Shown piece after piece: positions 25,800 to 34,258 of a stretch of DNA of 64,000 nt. Positions within the stretch are counted from its first letter, which is position 1. The number at the start of each line of letters is the position of its first letter. Source of the stretch: Hymenobacter psoromatis (GTDB lineage: Bacteria > Bacteroidota > Bacteroidia > Cytophagales > Hymenobacteraceae); the NCBI GenBank assembly GCA_001596155.1, contig CP014771.1:4464001-4528000 (forward strand). Reading direction: 5' to 3'. Below the pieces are notes generated by a model that saw nothing but the letters and a program-made list of their open reading frames with translations, made no database searches and was not told the origin of the DNA. Made by a program: the position numbers and the translations under genes.

Positions 25800-25832
25800 A
25801 AACAAAACCCCGAAATGTGCGGGGTTTTGTTT
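25800..25832. terminator. Intrinsic terminator after the YggL-like gene
   Basis: AAACAAAACCCCG / CGGGGTTTTGTTT form a perfect 13-bp stem with a 7-base loop. It is placed 20 bp after the YggL-like stop on the minus strand. Confidence 0.75.
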
Positions 25833-25851
25833 TGACAGAAGCGGCCGACTG

Positions 25852-26163
25852 TTAAAACGGCCCGTGCCACGCATCCACCAATGGCCCGACATTGATAGCC
25901 GTTATTTCGGGTTGCTCTTGCAGCCATTGCCGCACGGCTTCGCGGTGGGCCCCGGTAGCGGTGCGGCGTTGTCCGGCACAGGCGAAGAAATCCGTGATGC
26001 CGCCGCCAATATGTAGCTGATTGGCTTCAATCATCTCAATCAGCTTATCACTGAAAGCAAATTCAGCCGCTTGTGTATTTGAAATGTCTAGGTCGAATTT
26101 TACTAAAAAACCCATTTCCTGAAACTCCCGCAGCCGAAGTTTCTTGCGAAGGCGCTTGGTCAT
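25852..26163 (-). CDS. YggL-family 50S ribosome-binding protein
   Basis: A 103-residue protein beginning MTKRLRKKLRLREFQEMGFL. The pattern RLRKKLRLREFQEMGF, then FSDKLIEMIEANQLHIGGG, then HREAVRQWL and VDAWHGPF, matches the whole length of the DUF469/YggL family. Family knowledge: E. coli YggL associates with the 50S subunit. The gene sits at the edge of the AT-rich island, just upstream of acyl-CoA dehydrogenase but with its own terminator. An 11-base G tract on the coding strand lies about 30 bp before the ATG. Confidence 0.75.
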   Translation of the reverse strand: MTKRLRKKLRLREFQEMGFLVKFDLDISNTQAAEFAFSDKLIEMIEANQLHIGGGITDFFACAGQRRTATGAHREAVRQWLQEQPEITAINVGPLVDAWHGPF

Positions 26164-26192
26164 TGCTTATCGTTAATCACAACTTCGGTTAA

Positions 26193-26203
26193 CCCCCCCC
26201 CCC
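26193..26203. repeat. Homopolymer tract of 11 C (G on the minus strand)
   Basis: A run of eleven C on the plus strand, reading as G11 in the coding direction of the YggL-like gene, lies 30-40 bp upstream of its ATG. Tracts of this length are prone to slipped-strand length change. Confidence 0.8.
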
Positions 26204-26222
26204 TAATTTTATTATACTTATT

Positions 26223-26417
26223 CTATTTGAACACGTATTTTAAAGAAAATACAATACCCAATAAAAGGGCTACAGCTAAGGCAAATTTTAACAATCCTAA
26301 CACCACTATTTTTAATATGAAGAACATCCTATTGAATTCATCATCAGAAAAAACAAATTTAGCTAAAAACCAAATAATATATAAAAATATTATCAATACC
26401 GTAAACACAGTTTCCAT
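26223..26417 (-). CDS. Small two-helix membrane protein in AT-rich island
   Basis: A 64-residue AT-rich gene. Two hydrophobic segments (about residues 4-22 and 33-58) are split by a charged loop FSDDEFNR. No family was recognised. Base composition is far below the surrounding genes, suggesting transfer. Confidence 0.5.
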   Translation of the reverse strand: METVFTVLIIFLYIIWFLAKFVFSDDEFNRMFFILKIVVLGLLKFALAVALLLGIVFSLKYVFK

Positions 26418-26523
26418 ACGGAAAATTTAAATCTTGTTTTTCATTATTGCGCAATTTCATGCAGAATAATAAATTGTATCATCGACAAAGGTGCAAATTC
26501 GTTAATTAATAATACACAAGTTC

Positions 26524-27069
26524 TCATTGATACCCGTAAGCAACACCCTGCTTAAGACTCGTAGGACCTTGACCCATTTGGCCAACATTGCCAAAAGATG
26601 CACGCTGAGTATTCTGGCTTTGTATAAGAATGATATGCGCGCCCAATTTAGCAGCTTGTTTTTTTAGCTTCTCGGTAGCGCGAGCGTCAATATTTGCTTG
26701 ATTGGAAAAGGTTGACCCACCTGTTGCTTTCGCCTTGACCTCACCCTTACGCACAAGCCCGCTTACGTCAGATTCGAGGGTAGTAACAATCACTTTCTGC
26801 CAATCCTGTTCGCCCTCGATTATTATTCTTTCTGTTATGGTCTGCACCCTGCCACTAGCAAAATCAATTTCTTTGATTTGATTTCTACTCAACGTATTTA
26901 TAACAGTCTCATTTGGATAAGTAAACGAGATGCTTTGTTCGCCAACAGTCACCACTTTAACTGAAAGTGTTTCGTTGTTCACTTTAACGATTTTATCAAG
27001 CTTGACATCTTGGGCAAAACAGTTAAAACTGGCAAATACTAGGAATAAGGAAGAGAGATGGTTTTTCAT
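26524..27069 (-). CDS. Secreted protein of unknown function in AT-rich island
   Basis: A 181-residue protein with a Sec signal (MKNHLSSLFLVFASFNCFAQ). The first half after the signal is strand-rich with IVKVNNETLSVKVVTVGEQSISFTYPN and LSRNQIKEIDFASGRVQ. This resembles small periplasmic domains in Bacteroidota that begin D-x-I-x-x-x-x-G-x-x-x-x-x-x-V and end in an I-x-x-I-x-F-x-x-G strand. A later part, KLKKQAAKLGAHIILIQSQ, looks like a helix-strand unit of YdgH/DUF4156-type lipoproteins. No function is assigned. It is AT-rich relative to its neighbours. Confidence 0.6.
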   Translation of the reverse strand: MKNHLSSLFLVFASFNCFAQDVKLDKIVKVNNETLSVKVVTVGEQSISFTYPNETVINTLSRNQIKEIDFASGRVQTITERIIIEGEQDWQKVIVTTLESDVSGLVRKGEVKAKATGGSTFSNQANIDARATEKLKKQAAKLGAHIILIQSQNTQRASFGNVGQMGQGPTSLKQGVAYGYQ

Positions 27070-27107
27070 GTCGAAGTGATATTGTAATGCAACGAAAAAT
27101 TTGTTTT

Positions 27108-27794
27108 CTAATCCTGCGGAAGCTTGATAAAGAAAAAGCCCGACTCATCATTGCAAGGATAAAATGATTTAATCTCTTTTGAATTACCTTTTCTTACTAC
27201 AGTATATTTGTTGTCTCGAAAAATAAACCGGCATATTAAGTTTCTATTATCTTTTGATTTGTGCCAATCAATTTCTGATAAGTTTCGCAATGCTTTGAAC
27301 ATTATCATCATTGGTGCAGTAAAAAGTCCAAACTCAAACGAAGAAGCCTTGTATCCATTTGTCTTATATTCATTATTTATAAATTTATTAATAATTTCAT
27401 TATGACGCAACACAATATGAACAAAAGCCTCTGGCGGAACTGTGTACTCTATATGCGGTTGGCCATAAAAATGGGGCTTAGTTATAATGGACAGTGAATC
27501 TTCGGTGAGTATTTTGCCGATTACCTTAATGAATAATTTTGTGTTATGATATTCTCCGCGAATACAAAATTTATTGTATTCTTCGGGATAATCGTTACCT
27601 GCTTTAAAAACACTACTAATCAACCTTCTAGATAGTAAGCTAAAGGATTCGTATTTAATATAAGCAGGAATACTTTGTTTCGAAAAATTATAATATTTCT
27701 TATATATTTTAACTATATGATTTAATTCATCTTTAGTCGTAGTTCCTCTGCTTAACCCTAGAATTATTTTTCTGTGGGCCTGAAGGCATTCCAT
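27108..27794 (-). CDS. Hypothetical protein in AT-rich island
   Basis: From the ATG at 27794 (MECLQAHRKI) the product is 228 residues; an ATG at 27827 adds 11 residues. No signal peptide or membrane helix is seen. It is rich in Lys, Ile, Asn and Phe, with AT-rich codon choice unlike neighbouring genes. The C-terminal half (LICRFIFRDNKYTVVRKGN, SGFFFIKLPQD) is strand-like. I recognise no family. Codon use and position inside the interrupted beta-oxidation block suggest transferred DNA. Confidence 0.55.
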   Translation of the reverse strand: MECLQAHRKIILGLSRGTTTKDELNHIVKIYKKYYNFSKQSIPAYIKYESFSLLSRRLISSVFKAGNDYPEEYNKFCIRGEYHNTKLFIKVIGKILTEDSLSIITKPHFYGQPHIEYTVPPEAFVHIVLRHNEIINKFINNEYKTNGYKASSFEFGLFTAPMMIMFKALRNLSEIDWHKSKDNRNLICRFIFRDNKYTVVRKGNSKEIKSFYPCNDESGFFFIKLPQD

Positions 27795-27864
27795 ATTTTT
27801 ACTTTTCTTTGTCCTTAGAATGCGCAAAAGAACGATATTTTTGCGACTTGTTCATTATCCAGTA

Positions 27865-27917
27865 GAAATTTACGGCCAAACGCAGTATATCAATCACCCC
27901 GTTTGGCCGTAAATTTC
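27865..27917 (-). terminator. Perfect inverted repeat after thiolase; likely terminator and island boundary
   Basis: GAAATTTACGGCCAAACG (27865-27882) and its exact complement (27900-27917) form an 18-bp stem with a 17-base loop. It begins 4 bp after the thiolase stop codon. Confidence 0.65.
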
Positions 27918-27921
27918 TTAG

Positions 27922-29106
27922 CTACTTCAGCAGCTCATATATCCCCGCGACGCCCTGGCCGCCGCCGACGCAGGCGGTGACGAGGCCGTACTTCTGGCCC
28001 CGGTCGCGCAGCTCGTCGAAGAGCTGGATGCTGAGCTTAGCTCCCGAGCAGCCCAGCGGGTGACCGAGCGCGATGGCCCCGCCGTTCACGTTCAGCTTCT
28101 CGGGGTTGATGCCCAGCTCGCGCACCACGGCCAGCGACTGCGAGGCGAAGGCTTCGTTCAGCTCGATTAAGTCCATGTCGGCCAGCTTCATGCCGGCTTG
28201 GCGCAGGGCTTTGGGCACGGCCGCAATTGGTCCCATGCCCATGATGCGCGGGTCCACGCCCTCGGTGGCGTAAGTGACCATGCGGGCGATGGGCTCCAGG
28301 TTCAACTCTTTCACTATGCGCTCGCTCATCACGAGCACGAAAGCCGCGCCGTCGGAGGTTTGGGAGGAGTTGCCAGCCGTGACGCTACCCCCCTGCGCAA
28401 ACACGGGCCGCAGCTTGGCCAACGCTTCGATAGAGGTATCGGCGCGCGGGCCTTCGTCGGTATCCACTACGTAGGAGCGGTTTTTCTTCTTACCGCTGGC
28501 CTGGTCGAGGTAAGTTTCCTCCACCGTGATGGGCACGATGCTCTTGGCAAACTTGCCTTCCTTGATGGCTTTAATGGCCTTCTGGTGCGAGTTGTAGGAA
28601 AACTCGTCCTGGTCCTGGCGGCTGATTTTGTAGTCGTTGGCCACAGCTTCGGCGGTGAGGCCCATGCCCATGTAGTAGTCGGGGTGCTCGTTGGCGAGCT
28701 TGTAGTTGGGCACGGTTTTCCAGCCCACGGTGGGCACCATGCTCATGCTTTCGGTGCCACCCGCGATGATGCACTCGGCCATGCCGGCTGTGATTTTGCC
28801 CACCGCCATCGCAATGGTTTCGACGCCCGAGCCGCAGTAGCGGTTCACGATGAGGCCCGGCACGTTGATGGGCAGCGCCAGCAGCGAGATGAGGCGGCCC
28901 ATTTGCAGGCCCTGCTCGGCCTCGGGCACGGCGTTGCCCACAATCACGTCATCGACGCGGCTGGGGTCCAGGGCGGGCACTGATTTCACGAGGTGCTTGA
29001 TAACCTCGGCCGCGAGGTCGTCGGGGCGGGTGAAACGGAAGACGCCACGCGGCGCTTTGCCAACGGCCGTGCGAAAGCCGGCCACGATATATGCGGTATT
29101 AGCCAT
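27922..29106 (-). CDS. Acetyl-CoA C-acyltransferase (thiolase)
   Basis: A 394-residue thiolase. The nucleophilic Cys is in NRYCGSGVETIAMA (about residue 90). The catalytic His is in NVNGGAIALGHPLGCSGAK (about residue 350), and the second Cys is in VTACVGGGQGVAGIYE. The ending GGGQG is the classic thiolase signature. It performs the last, thiolytic step of beta-oxidation (3-ketoacyl-CoA to acetyl-CoA and a shortened acyl-CoA). It lies 123 bp downstream of the FadJ-like gene, with which it probably forms the functional pair. Confidence 0.93.
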   Translation of the reverse strand: MANTAYIVAGFRTAVGKAPRGVFRFTRPDDLAAEVIKHLVKSVPALDPSRVDDVIVGNAVPEAEQGLQMGRLISLLALPINVPGLIVNRYCGSGVETIAMAVGKITAGMAECIIAGGTESMSMVPTVGWKTVPNYKLANEHPDYYMGMGLTAEAVANDYKISRQDQDEFSYNSHQKAIKAIKEGKFAKSIVPITVEETYLDQASGKKKNRSYVVDTDEGPRADTSIEALAKLRPVFAQGGSVTAGNSSQTSDGAAFVLVMSERIVKELNLEPIARMVTYATEGVDPRIMGMGPIAAVPKALRQAGMKLADMDLIELNEAFASQSLAVVRELGINPEKLNVNGGAIALGHPLGCSGAKLSIQLFDELRDRGQKYGLVTACVGGGQGVAGIYELLK

Positions 29107-29125
29107 GATATTTTTAAATTTTTGA

Positions 29126-29228
29126 GCGCAAGGTTTCGCTAGGTTAGGCGAGGTTTCGCAAGGTTAAAAAAGGTGGGTTTCGTCAGTAGATTTTGCGAAA
29201 CCTTTTTTAACCTTGCGAAACCTTGCGC
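29126..29228. repeat. Inverted repeat, GCGCAAGGTTTCG family
   Basis: Left part 29126-29180 and right arm 29192-29228 are built from CGCAAGGTTTCG and AAGGTTAAAAAAGGT words. The right arm ends 1 bp before the FadJ-like stop codon. The left arm carries an extra internal copy of the AGGTTTCG word. Confidence 0.75.
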
Positions 29229-29229
29229 T

Positions 29230-31635
29230 TTAATTGCGAAGGGGTTTACCAGTGGTCAGAATCGACTGAATCCGCTCCAGTGTCTTGCGCTCGCCGCAGA
29301 GACTCAGGAACGCCTCGCGCTCCAAATCCAGCAGATATTGCTCAGAAACTTCGGTGGGCGAACTCAAATCCCCGCCACACATGACATAAGCCAACTTATT
29401 GGCAATCAGCTCATCGTGCGTCGAAATATACTTGCCCTGCTGCATGGCGTACACGCCGGTGCGGAACATGGCAATGGCTCCCTTGCCGTGGACCTTGATG
29501 TTGGTTTTCTGGCTGGGCTGCGAGTAGCCGGCGTCGGCCAACTCCAGAGCGGCGGCCTTGGCCTGGGCGATTACCCGGTTCGGGTTCACCACCACCTCGT
29601 CGCCCCGGCGCAGAAATCCCAGGTCGAACGCCTCGGCGGCCGAGGTCGAAACCTTGGCCGTGCTGATGGTCATGTAGGTGTTGCGCAGCAGGTTGAATTC
29701 GGGCTCGCCGTCCTCGTACTTGAGGGCGGTGCGCAACGTCATTTCCTTGGTGCCGCCGCCGCCCGGTATCAGGCCCACGCCAAACTCGACGAGGCCAATG
29801 TACGACTCGGCCGAAGCTACTACCTTGTCGCAGTGCAGGTTGAGTTCGCAGCCGCCGCCCAGTGTGAGGCCGTGCGGCGTGCCCACCACCGGAATGCTGC
29901 TGTAACGCATCCGCATCATGGCCTGCTGAAACTGCTGAATCATCATATTCAGCTCGTCAAACTCCTGTTCCAGCGCCTGCATATACACGAGGCCCAGGTT
30001 GGCGCCGGCCGAGAAATTCGGCGCGTCGTTGCCCACCACGAGGCCGCGATAGCCGGCTTCGGCCATCTCTACCCCCTTCAAAAGCCCCTGAATCACGTCG
30101 GTGCCCAGCGAGTTCATCTTGGAGTGGAATTCCACGTTCAGAATCCCGTCGCCGAGGTCGATAACCGACGCGCCGGCGTTTTTCCACAGCACTTTGCCGC
30201 TGGCCCGCAGGTTATCGAGAATAATGAAATTCTCCACGCCCGCTACTGGCTGGTACTGCTTGCTCTCCTTGTCGTAAAACTTCCGCGCACCGTTTTCTAC
30301 CTTGTAAAAGGTCTGATTGCCAGCGGCCAGCATTTCTTCTACCCACGGGGCCACGGTGCGGCCGGCCGCTTTCGCCAGCCCTACCCCCTCCGCTACGCCC
30401 AACGCGTCCCAGGTTTCAAACGGCCCCAGCTCCCAGCCGAAACCGGCGCGCAAAGCGTCATCAATCTTGTATAGCTGGTCCGCGATTTCAGGCACGCGGT
30501 TGCTCACGTAGGCAAATAGGCTGCCGAAGCTCAGGCGGTAAAACTCGCCCGCTTTATCCTTACCCCCCACCAAAACCTTGAAGCGGTCGGCGAGCTTTTC
30601 GATGGTTTTGGTCAGCTCCAGCGTGGCAAACTTCACCTTCTGCGAAGGCTTGTATTCCAGCGTGCTGAGGTCCAGGGCGTGAATTTCGGATTTGCCATCC
30701 GCGCCTTTCACTTTCTTATAAAAGCCCTGGCCGGTTTTGTCGCCCAGCCATTTGTTCTCACCCATTTTCTTCACGAAATCAGGCAGCACGAACACATCTT
30801 TGGCCTCGTCGTCGGGCAGGCCCTGGGCCAGGCCATTCGCCACGTTAATGGTTGTGTCCAAGCCAACTACGTCGGAAGTGCGCAACGTGGCCGACTTGGC
30901 GTGGCCGATAACCGGGCCGGTAAGCTTGTCGGTTTCTTCCACCGTCAGGCCCAGCTTCTGCATGGTCTGCATGGCGTCGAGCAGGGCAAAAACGCCCACG
31001 CGGTTGGCGATGAAGCCGGGCGTGTCTTTGGCCAAAACTACCGTTTTGCCCAGGTACAAGTCGCCGTAATGCAGCAGAAAATCGACCACTTCCGGCTTGG
31101 TGTCGGGGGTAGGGATGATTTCGAGCAGCTTCAAATAGCGCGGCGGGTTGAAGAAGTGCGTACCGGCGAAGTTCTCCTTAAAATCCTCCGAGCGGCCCTC
31201 AGCCAGCAGGTGAATCGGGATGCCGCTGGTGTTGCTGGTAATGAGCGTACCCTTCTTTCGAAACTGCTCTACGCGCTCGTAAAGGCTCTTTTTGATGTCG
31301 AGCCGCTCCACGACCACCTCAATTACCCAATCGCAGGACGCGATTTCCTTGAGGTTATCATCGAAGTTGCCGGTCTTGATGCGGCTCACTTCGCTTTTGC
31401 GATAGAGCGGCGACGGATTGGCCACCACGGCGGCCTGCAAGGCGCTGTTAACGATGCGATTGCGTACGGCGGGCGCATCCAGTTTCAGTCCTTTTTTCTC
31501 CTCGTCGGGCGTCAATTCCTTGGGCGCGATGTCGAGCAACAGCACCGGCACGCCGATGTTGGCGAAGTGGCAGGCAATGCGCGAACCCATCACGCCGGAG
31601 CCCAGCACGGCAACTTTCTTGATTGTGCGTTTCAT
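29230..31635 (-). CDS. 3-hydroxyacyl-CoA dehydrogenase / enoyl-CoA hydratase fusion (FadJ-like)
   Basis: An 801-residue multifunctional beta-oxidation enzyme. The N-terminal Rossmann domain has VAVLGSGVMGSRIACHFANIGV with the NAD motif G-x-G-x-x-G. The dehydrogenase region contains SNTSGIPIHLLAEG, GTHFFNPPRYLKLLEI and TPGFIANRVG. The crotonase domain lies at the C-terminal end (about residues 500-720), with GLVVGNDAPNFSAGANLG and HGLTLGGGCELNLHCD forming the CoA/oxyanion site. This order, dehydrogenase first, is the Bacteroidota arrangement and the reverse of E. coli FadB. It lies upstream of thiolase and downstream of the MarR-like regulator. Confidence 0.92.
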   Translation of the reverse strand: MKRTIKKVAVLGSGVMGSRIACHFANIGVPVLLLDIAPKELTPDEEKKGLKLDAPAVRNRIVNSALQAAVVANPSPLYRKSEVSRIKTGNFDDNLKEIASCDWVIEVVVERLDIKKSLYERVEQFRKKGTLITSNTSGIPIHLLAEGRSEDFKENFAGTHFFNPPRYLKLLEIIPTPDTKPEVVDFLLHYGDLYLGKTVVLAKDTPGFIANRVGVFALLDAMQTMQKLGLTVEETDKLTGPVIGHAKSATLRTSDVVGLDTTINVANGLAQGLPDDEAKDVFVLPDFVKKMGENKWLGDKTGQGFYKKVKGADGKSEIHALDLSTLEYKPSQKVKFATLELTKTIEKLADRFKVLVGGKDKAGEFYRLSFGSLFAYVSNRVPEIADQLYKIDDALRAGFGWELGPFETWDALGVAEGVGLAKAAGRTVAPWVEEMLAAGNQTFYKVENGARKFYDKESKQYQPVAGVENFIILDNLRASGKVLWKNAGASVIDLGDGILNVEFHSKMNSLGTDVIQGLLKGVEMAEAGYRGLVVGNDAPNFSAGANLGLVYMQALEQEFDELNMMIQQFQQAMMRMRYSSIPVVGTPHGLTLGGGCELNLHCDKVVASAESYIGLVEFGVGLIPGGGGTKEMTLRTALKYEDGEPEFNLLRNTYMTISTAKVSTSAAEAFDLGFLRRGDEVVVNPNRVIAQAKAAALELADAGYSQPSQKTNIKVHGKGAIAMFRTGVYAMQQGKYISTHDELIANKLAYVMCGGDLSSPTEVSEQYLLDLEREAFLSLCGERKTLERIQSILTTGKPLRN

Positions 31636-31638
31636 ATA

Positions 31639-31727
31639 GAAGTAGCGCGGACTTTGTAGTCCGCGTTGGGTGGGGTAGTATATCTGTTAATCAAGCGCAG
31701 CGCGGACCACAAAATCCGCGCTACTTC
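31639..31727. repeat. Inverted repeat, GTAGCGCGGACTTTG family
   Basis: Arms 31639-31665 and 31701-31727 are 27 bases with two mismatches (GAAGTAGCGCGGA, then TAGTCCGCG). The right arm overlaps the MarR stop codon. Confidence 0.8.
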
Positions 31728-32202
31728 AGGCCGCCGCTTCCGTGCGCAGCGGCTTCAGCTCAAAATCGTCAAAAAGCGTTTTGCCCTCAATCATGCTCGT
31801 AATCTGGCTCGCCACTTTGAAGAAAGTATCGAGCTGGCTCTGCGGGATTTTGTCGCGCACTTTCAGGTTGAAATGCCGCACCGTCTGGCGCGAAACTTCC
31901 TTCTTTTCCAGCCCCAGCTCAGTCAAAAAAATGCGCACCGAGCGTTTGTCCTGGGTGTCAGCCTGCTTATAAATCAGGCCCTTTTCCTCCATGCTGCGCA
32001 AAATGCGCGTGAGCGAGCGGGTTTCGAGGCCCAGCAGCGGCGCTATTTTGGTGGCCGGCGTGCCCAGCTCCTGGTCTATATTCAGCAGCACAAAGCCGAT
32101 GCTCGTGGTGATGTCATAGCGGGCGGCCTGCGTGTTGTACATGCGCGAAATCGCGTGCCAGGCCACTTTAATGTTGTAATCGACGGTTTCTTCAGGTTTC
32201 AT
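31726..32202 (-). CDS. MarR-family transcriptional regulator
   Basis: A 158-residue winged-helix protein. The DNA-binding region is TPATKIAPLLGLETRSLTRIL, then MEEKGLIYKQADTQDKRSVRIFLTELG, the typical helix-turn-helix and D-x-R-x wing. The flanking helices (TIGF-type dimer helices and the C-terminal DTFFKVASQITSMIEG) fit a MarR dimer. It is the first gene of the beta-oxidation block (MarR, FadJ-like, thiolase), so control of fatty-acid degradation is a reasonable inference. The ligand is unknown. Confidence 0.88.
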   Translation of the reverse strand: MKPEETVDYNIKVAWHAISRMYNTQAARYDITTSIGFVLLNIDQELGTPATKIAPLLGLETRSLTRILRSMEEKGLIYKQADTQDKRSVRIFLTELGLEKKEVSRQTVRHFNLKVRDKIPQSQLDTFFKVASQITSMIEGKTLFDDFELKPLRTEAAA

Positions 32203-32261
32203 ATCGCAGCGAAAGTGCGGTAAACATACGAAGAAATTTGTTAGGCTTGCATACTACTTGC

Positions 32262-32340
32262 AGCAGCTTAGGGTAGGCTTTAGCCTGCTGCCGGCCGGCC
32301 AAACGTGGAAGTATTGCCGGTAGGCTTAAGCCTACCCCCC
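32262..32340. repeat. Inverted repeat, GGGTAGGCTTTAGCC family
   Basis: The arms GGGTAGGCTTTAGCC (32271-32285) and TAGGCTTAAGCCTACCCCC (32321-32339) are complementary with a few mismatches. The right arm ends 2 bp before the acyl-CoA ligase stop codon. The words embed the over-represented GGGGTAGG sequence. Confidence 0.6.
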
Positions 32341-32341
32341 G

Positions 32342-34105
32342 CTACTTATACAAGCCCTCAATAGCCGCCTTATTATTCTCCGTAATAATCTTACGCTTCA
32401 CCTTCATCGTGGGCGTCATCTCGCCGCTTTCTACCGTCCATTGCTCAGGTAAAAGCACCGATTTCTTGACCTGCTCCCACTGAGCAAAGCCTTGGTTGTA
32501 TTTCGAAACCAGGTCGTGGTAGAACTTAACTACCTGCTCGTGTTGCACCAACTCGGCGTGTGAGCTGGCCGCAATGCCGTTTTTGTTCGCCCATTTTTTC
32601 AACTCGTCAAACGCCGGAATGATGAGCGCGCCGGCAAACTTCTGGTCGGCCCCGACCACCATCATCTGCTCGATGAACGGGTCCTCTTTCATCTTGTTTT
32701 CAATGACTTGCGGGGCAATGTACTTGCCGCCGCTGGTCTTGAACATCTCCTTTTTGCGGTCAGTTATTTTCAGAAAGCGGCCGTTCACAAACTCGCCGAT
32801 GTCGCCGGTATGAAACCAACCATCCGCATCAATAGCCTCGGCCGTTTGCTCGGGCTTGTTGTAGTAGCCCAGCATCACGGAAGCTGATTTGGTCAGAATT
32901 TCGCCGTCGGCGGCAATTTTCACCTCCATGTTCTCGATGAGTGGGCCCACCGCGCCAATCATGTTGTTTGCGCGCTCGTAGCCATTCACCGCAATCACGG
33001 GCGAGGTTTCGGTGAGGCCGTAGCCTTCCATCACCCGAATGCCCGCCGCCCAGAACACCCGCGCCAAGCGCGGCTGCAACGCGCCGCCGCCGCTCACGAT
33101 GCAGCGCAGATTGCCGCCCAAGGCTTCGCGCCACTTGTTGAAGATGAGTTTGTTAGCCAGTGCCAATTCGGTGTTATACACGAAGCCCTGGTCTTTTTGG
33201 GTGTCATATTTCAGGCCTAAATCCAGGGCCCAGAAGAAGAGCTTGTGCTTGATGCCGGTTTGCTCGTGGCCCTTGGCCACTATCTTGTCGTAGATTTTTT
33301 CGAGCAGGCGCGGCACGGTGGTGAAGATGCTGGGCTTAACTTCACGCAGGTTGTCGGCGATGGTTTCCATGCTCTCGGCGTAGTAGATGCTCACGCCGTG
33401 AATCATGTACAAATACGTCACCATGCGCTCGAAGATGTGGCACAGGGGTAGGAAACTCAGGGCTTTGTCTTCGGCGCCCACGGGCACGGCCGACGACGAG
33501 TCGCGGCAATTGCTCAGGAGGTTATCGTGGCTGAGCATCACGCCCTTGGGCTGGCCAGTGGTGCCGCTGGTGTAGATAAGCGTGAGCAGGTCGTGGGGAC
33601 GCACTGCGGCTTTCAGCGGCTCCAGGTCGGCGGGGTTGCCCTGGCGGCCCAGCGCCAATAGCTCGTCGAAGTGGCGCGCGCCGTCAACTTTATCGAAGGT
33701 GAAGACATTAGTGGCCGGAATATCAAGCCCCGCCGTGGCCTCCTTCACCTTGTCATACAAGTGCTTATCGGCCACGAAGATGGCTTTGACGCCCGCATCG
33801 GTGAAAATATATTTGTAGTCCTCAACCGTGATGCTGGGATACATCGGTACGCTGGTGCCGCCAATCTGGGCAATGCCAAAGTCGGCCAGCAGCCACTCGG
33901 GCCGGTTCATGCTGATAATGGCGACTTTATCATCCTTTTTGAGGCCCAGCTTCAGCAGGCCCAGGCTCACCAGGTTGGTCTGTTCCTGCACCTGCTGGCT
34001 GCTCAGAGGCACGTAGCGGCCGTCAATCTTGGCGGCGAGAGCATCAGACTTAGGAAATTTTTCGAGTTGATTGGCGAGAATGTCGAAGGAGCGGCGGACG
34101 TCCAT
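32342..34105 (-). CDS. Long-chain fatty-acid-CoA ligase (AMP-forming)
   Basis: The enzyme has 587 residues and activates fatty acids with ATP and CoA. The AMP-binding P-loop is LIYTSGTTGQPKGVMLSH (about residue 175). Adenylation motifs VMEGYGLTETSPVIAVNG and GWFHTGDIGEF and the hinge LKITDRKKEMFKTSGGKYIAPQ follow in order. The C-terminal domain ends in TPTMKVKRKIITE, with the usual catalytic-lysine region. The N-terminus resembles the long-chain (FadD15/ACSL) class. It is upstream of the MarR gene on the same strand and probably supplies acyl-CoA to the downstream dehydrogenase, hydratase and thiolase. Confidence 0.93.
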   Translation of the reverse strand: MDVRRSFDILANQLEKFPKSDALAAKIDGRYVPLSSQQVQEQTNLVSLGLLKLGLKKDDKVAIISMNRPEWLLADFGIAQIGGTSVPMYPSITVEDYKYIFTDAGVKAIFVADKHLYDKVKEATAGLDIPATNVFTFDKVDGARHFDELLALGRQGNPADLEPLKAAVRPHDLLTLIYTSGTTGQPKGVMLSHDNLLSNCRDSSSAVPVGAEDKALSFLPLCHIFERMVTYLYMIHGVSIYYAESMETIADNLREVKPSIFTTVPRLLEKIYDKIVAKGHEQTGIKHKLFFWALDLGLKYDTQKDQGFVYNTELALANKLIFNKWREALGGNLRCIVSGGGALQPRLARVFWAAGIRVMEGYGLTETSPVIAVNGYERANNMIGAVGPLIENMEVKIAADGEILTKSASVMLGYYNKPEQTAEAIDADGWFHTGDIGEFVNGRFLKITDRKKEMFKTSGGKYIAPQVIENKMKEDPFIEQMMVVGADQKFAGALIIPAFDELKKWANKNGIAASSHAELVQHEQVVKFYHDLVSKYNQGFAQWEQVKKSVLLPEQWTVESGEMTPTMKVKRKIITENNKAAIEGLYK

Positions 34106-34258
34106 AAGGTGGGGTAGGGGCAGGCGGCGTGGAAATAAGGGACTAAAGAAACAGGATTTTCTCCGAAAAACTGCCGCAGGCTATAATCGAACGTGCCTAA
34201 AAAGCCAATTGGGAGCGGACAAGGCGTAAATTTGGTCGCGCCCCGTGGCGCTTGCTGC

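Noticed and set aside
29173..30474. 433-residue open frame opposite the FadJ-like gene
   Set aside because: Antisense shadow of an enzyme with intact NAD and CoA motifs.
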